Shown in pieces: positions 32,201-34,080 of a stretch of DNA of 34,080 bases. A program made the translations under genes and the position numbers. This DNA is from Fibrobacter sp. (GTDB taxonomy: Bacteria > Fibrobacterota > Fibrobacteria > Fibrobacterales > Fibrobacteraceae), in NCBI GenBank assembly GCA_017615055.1, contig JAGAAW010000048.1, forward strand, positions 1 through 34,080, written 5' to 3'. Numbering within the stretch: position 1 is the first letter of the stretch; each line of letters begins with the position of its first letter. The notes under the pieces are model-generated. The model saw only the letters and a program-made list of their open reading frames with translations. It was not told where the DNA came from and made no database searches.

Positions 32201-33480
32201 GTAGATGCAGTCGCGTTTCCCAAACTTGCCGAGGGAGCCAGGGCAGTAGATGTTGTAGCCCAACCAAGGAACTTGTAACCTTCGCGAGCAGGCTTTGTAA
32301 TTTCGTCATCGGTAATCAGAACATTTTTTGCAACTACCTTGTGCGTTTTCGCGCCTTCGCCGAAGGCTCCTTCATTTGCATCAAATGTTACCATGTAACC
32401 ATCGGAACCATTCAAGGAAACGATATCTTGTCCAACAGACCATACACTAGATGAAGCATTTTTACAAACACCATCCTCCCAGGTTCCTCCATTCAAGCCA
32501 CAAACCACATCTTCGGAATTAACATCAGGCACACCATTCGCCTGTCCTGTCGTGATATTTCCCTTTCCAATACCACCTGCAACAACATCCGAGTCATAGT
32601 AGGTGTTTTGGACATTCAACCCATCCTTGGTGCTTTGCCCGACAACGCCTCCAGACTTGCCATTGCCTGCATTGACTATGCCAGTCCCAGTATATGCGCA
32701 AGAATTAATGTTGACATTGCCCTTCGTATAACCAGCAATACCACCAACAAAAGCATTATTTCCACTCACATATATGGTAACTTCACTCACGCAATTTTCA
32801 ATCGTACCGCTGGCAGAATTGCCAACAATACCACCAACCCCCTGTCCATCACCGCTCGTAGTTATTGAACCCGTAACATAAATTCCAGAAATGGTCCCCG
32901 CTTCCTGCCAACCAACAAGGGAACCTACCGAAATCGGCTTTCCCTTACCCAAGATACTGCCTTCACCATTGGAAGCCTGGATATCGACAACTTCCAAAAT
33001 CAAGTCCTTTACAACACCACCCGTACTTAACGTTCCGATAAAACCAACATTCTGGCCATTACAATTCGGTTTTTTATCTTTTTCCGTGCAATAAACATTG
33101 GTTTGCACGTTAGCAAGTTGAGCCCCATCTGTATACAAGCCAGAAATCTTGTGACCATCGCCATCAAAAGTTCCCTTGAACTTGGTATCGCCCTTACCAG
33201 AAGCAATCGGCATCCACAGATGACCGCCCAAATCCATGTCTTTCAGCAACTTAGCATTAATGTTTGACCGAATATTTGCATTATCCTTTGTAGTCGTATC
33301 CGTCTCCGCAGCAAACCAGGCCAATTGCGCTTCGTTCGCAATCAAATAGAACTGTTTCCCGTCAATGGTGGCAGAATCTGGCCTTTCCTTCGAAACTCCA
33401 TCCCATGCACCAAAACTCTGGCCGAAGACGGTCAGTAAAACGAATAGGGTCAGAAACTTAATGTCTTTTAAGTAATGCAT
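29212..33480 (-). CDS. Giant InlB/B-repeat surface protein with GLUG motifs and T9SS-like C-terminus
   Basis: This 1422-residue exported protein has a signal peptide (MHYLKDIKFLTLFVLLTVFGQSFG, cleaved before AWDG). The first 300 residues have GLUG-type repeats (VGGIVGNSASGTIENC, FVGGIAGYTKGNVNINSC). About 360-1045 hold nine InlB-like B repeats, each of the form YTVTYxxxGG ... GYxFAGWYxD ... TLYAxW. Residues about 1046-1340 form an unassigned beta-rich region. The last roughly 30 residues (MDRWYDLSGRKLNGKP ... GTYYYNGKRIIVR) resemble the C-terminal sorting signal of type IX secretion. The frame is open 23 codons upstream, but ATG 33480 has GAGGG before it and starts the signal peptide. A+T-rich relative to the nuo region. 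Probably an adhesin or surface scaffold. Confidence 0.88.
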   Translation of the reverse strand: MHYLKDIKFLTLFVLLTVFGQSFGAWDGVSKERPDSATIDGKQFYLIANEAQLAWFAAETDTTTKDNANIRSNINAKLLKDMDLGGHLWMPIASGKGDTKFKGTFDGDGHKISGLYTDGAQLANVQTNVYCTEKDKKPNCNGQNVGFIGTLSTGGVVKDLILEVVDIQASNGEGSILGKGKPISVGSLVGWQEAGTISGIYVTGSITTSGDGQGVGGIVGNSASGTIENCVSEVTIYVSGNNAFVGGIAGYTKGNVNINSCAYTGTGIVNAGNGKSGGVVGQSTKDGLNVQNTYYDSDVVAGGIGKGNITTGQANGVPDVNSEDVVCGLNGGTWEDGVCKNASSSVWSVGQDIVSLNGSDGYMVTFDANEGAFGEGAKTHKVVAKNVLITDDEITKPAREGYKFLGWATTSTALAPSASLGNATASTTIYAVWTLAFTIAFDADDGYFPSETQPFPTVKTKIVDPGDPITVEGIEPLPETYCTGTVNGENCDGGVWMYFRGWAFDKGASVEQAIDLNALNTFATKDTTLYAIWTAKETYTVTFHADGHGKTKVEFVEVDENDLVPEPNAETIEVDSGYVFAGWYLDGAASSFNFAETKIHSSTVLYAHWDLKNYTVTYNDGGSVSSSEYDIEHGIVFPENPTKEGYDFAGWYYDDGFTQRATQTVAGDYGDLTIYGQWKPTKLYIVYLSGHNVSGTISAAIKEWGRDTTLKGAVEEFKIKGCTQDGWAGTDNGDIEFALGAIYKKNVTDTLYPHWTCNTYHVDYELNGGTNNVNNISSYMGPVPFTLNKASYTGFTFAGWFKENTFENQVEEIRNIDADLTLYAKWQNKIVYKPGEVLSGSGAKDLTEYKTKDQLYTFKDAIDKYVRENYTLDGWSTTDKGGKDYDLGASYDENADLTLYPYWKADEYIITYNLDGGALPEGTPVTYTVESEFDLPIPTKSGYVFAGWTDDANGEAVTAIALNSTGAKSFTASWTAAEYTATYDLAGGSMEGNTSFTFTVESGELALATPNERVGFSFAGWLDGVTGDVVTALPAGSFGNRTLMAQWSPVPSTITVTAISQVFEYDANPHSAECEIAADNPWGYTITATSSEHVTDVKDGEKTASCNVVIKDGDVDITTSFEGYIESVPGTISVVAQVVKNYGNVVILTDETGTRAEINNENSNQEDVSIPESDNVVVDHVIFNRTFTVNAMSTVMFPFTVSLNEVQCGKSKCGDFWEFESIDNSTGKWKFIVKVPDGNELKAGRPYVYLPSETNINFVLDKPVSLITKEPEQVVYNGWVFKGSYETVVINEDHPEWDYAYGYSGIENPTKGLTIGKFFRIKNKNQPAAVLPMRAYLAYDESKVLTKSSRLVERFADLSTLPEEFEIEIVGKNGRVIGGGALNSKTGELKMDRWYDLSGRKLNGKPTTQGTYYYNGKRIIVR

Positions 33481-33507
33481 ATAGCTAGCCCTCTTTTTTT
33501 GTAAAAA

Positions 33508-33536
33508 ATAGTAAATTTCGCCGTTTTTAGTGTAAA
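33508..33536 (-). promoter_or_regulatory. Promoter of the surface-protein/short-peptide operon
   Basis: Minus strand: TTTACA (33536-33531), exactly 17 nt, TACTAT (33513-33508), leaving a leader of about 20 nt with GAGGG before ATG 33480. Good match in both boxes and spacing. Confidence 0.7.
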
Positions 33537-33559
33537 GTATTACAAACAAAGTGCCGAAT

Positions 33560-33607
33560 CGTGAACAAAATCACGGTTTTTGCGCACAAAAAAGGTCGTT
33601 TTTGTGC
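33560..33607. promoter_or_regulatory. Two inverted repeats upstream of the operon promoter
   Basis: CGTGA-ACAAAA-TCACG (33560-33575) and GCACAAAAA-AGGTCG-TTTTTGTGC (33584-33607; 9-bp arms). They lie 24 and 48 nt upstream of the -35 box. No T-run follows on the plus strand, so operator sites are more likely than terminators. The rest of 33608-33766 shows no gene. Confidence 0.45.
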
Positions 33608-33766
33608 ACCTGGCCACATTCTCATGAAAAACTTACGGATTTCATACATAAAAAAAGGGGCTTCGCGACGCCTGGGGGCTCCAGCAAATTCCCTATAAAA
33701 TCTATCGGATTTATCACATGAAACGTCAAAAAAGGCCTTTTTCAAGGTCGTTCCGACGTGGATTTT

Positions 33767-33779
33767 CTACATTTTCCGC
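33767..33779 (+). promoter_or_regulatory. Promoter-like motif of ilvD
   Basis: CTACATTTTCCGC, the same motif as near 15745-15757 and 17859-17872. The leader to ATG 33805 would be about 25 nt and holds AGGA 5 nt before the start. Confidence 0.5.
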
Positions 33780-33804
33780 ATAAAAACAAACAAAAGGATT
33801 TACT

Positions 33805-34080
33805 ATGCCGAAACTTCGTTCGCTCAAGACTATGGAAGGCCGTGAAATGGCCGGTGCACGCGCCCTTTGGCACGCAACAGGAACCAAGGTGGAAGACTTT
33901 GGTAAGCCGGTGATTTGCGTGGTGAACAGCTACACTCAGTTTGTTCCGGGCCACGTTCACCTGAAGGACTTGGGCCAGGTGGTCGCCCGCGCTATCGAAG
34001 CCGCCGGTGGTGTCGCCAAGGAAATGAACACCATCGCCGTGGACGACGGTATCGCCATGGGCCACGACGGCATGCTCTAC
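33805..34080 (+). CDS. ilvD: Dihydroxy-acid dehydratase, N-terminal part (3' truncated)
   Basis: The first 92 codons match IlvD closely: [20 protein letters not shown], then [40 protein letters not shown] and GHDGMLY. The enzyme converts dihydroxy-acids to 2-keto acids in valine, leucine and isoleucine synthesis and carries an iron-sulfur cluster. The [Fe-S] cysteines and most of the protein lie beyond the window. It is divergent from the surface-protein operon. Confidence 0.95.
   Translation, partial: MPKLRSLKTMEGREMAGARALWHATGTKVEDFGKPVICVVNSYTQFVPGHVHLKDLGQVVARAIEAAGGVAKEMNTIAVDDGIAMGHDGMLY

Noticed and set aside
33624-33784. Tiny plus-strand ORFs (24 and 21 codons) before ilvD, considered as an attenuation leader peptide
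   Set aside because: They lack Ile, Leu or Val codon runs expected for an ilv leader and have no ribosome-binding site; no terminator/antiterminator pair was found before ilvD.

Overview
The window looks like chromosome of a Fibrobacter-type anaerobic fibre degrader (phylum Fibrobacterota). This is an inference from several things together: a secreted GH45 endoglucanase with Ser/Lys linkers, a large surface protein with a T9SS-like C-terminal signal, an NADH-module-less complex I, and G+C-rich core genes alternating with A+T-rich accessory genes. It contains no rRNA, tRNA, CRISPR array or intact insertion sequence that I can see.

Layout. (1) 1-587: 3' end of a radical SAM/SPASM gene, closed by a hairpin terminator. 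(2) 716-13671: one tightly packed plus-strand unit, rel (ppGpp synthetase/hydrolase) - unknown gene - nuoA-nuoBC-D-H-I-J-K-L-M-N. nuoB and nuoC are fused, and nuoE, nuoF and nuoG are absent. (3) 13688-16081: minus-strand genes (unknown protein, TrmJ-like methyltransferase, sugar nucleotidyltransferase, BrnA-like antitoxin). Upstream of the antitoxin lie a vestigial brnT, a consensus promoter and an attenuator-like structure. (4) 16520-17661: a zinc-ribbon membrane protein converging with a secreted DUF4919-like protein. (5) 17876-25865: hisS, two SGNH-hydrolase-like exported proteins, an MBOAT acyltransferase (together a likely cell-surface O-acylation module), and a THUMP/RNA methyltransferase whose reading frame has absorbed three dispersed repeats. 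(6) 26045-27646: GH45 cellulase. (7) 33480-27731, minus strand: an A+T-rich operon encoding a 1422-residue InlB/B-repeat surface protein, two very short peptides (41 and 48 residues) sharing a K-x-YExP leader, and an NTP_transf_5-type nucleotidyltransferase. (8) 33805-end: start of ilvD on the plus strand.

Most interesting signal. The two short ORFs at 29080-29205 and 28915-29061 have not only a common leader (Tyr-x-x-Pro, the pattern recognised by RiPP recognition elements in lasso-type systems) but quite different tails. One tail is CxxCxxxC-rich and the other Asn/Asp-rich. They sit directly upstream of, and translationally coupled to, a nucleotidyltransferase of a family known as a tailoring enzyme in some lasso-peptide clusters. 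This is a candidate undescribed RiPP-like or surface-peptide system. No cyclase, protease, recognition element or transporter is visible in the window.

Other cross-cutting signals. A recurring promoter-like motif (TAYATTT followed by a GC-rich tract) lies so close to two start codons that leaderless mRNAs are likely. A dispersed repeat family with conserved ends and variable central hairpins is found both between and inside genes.
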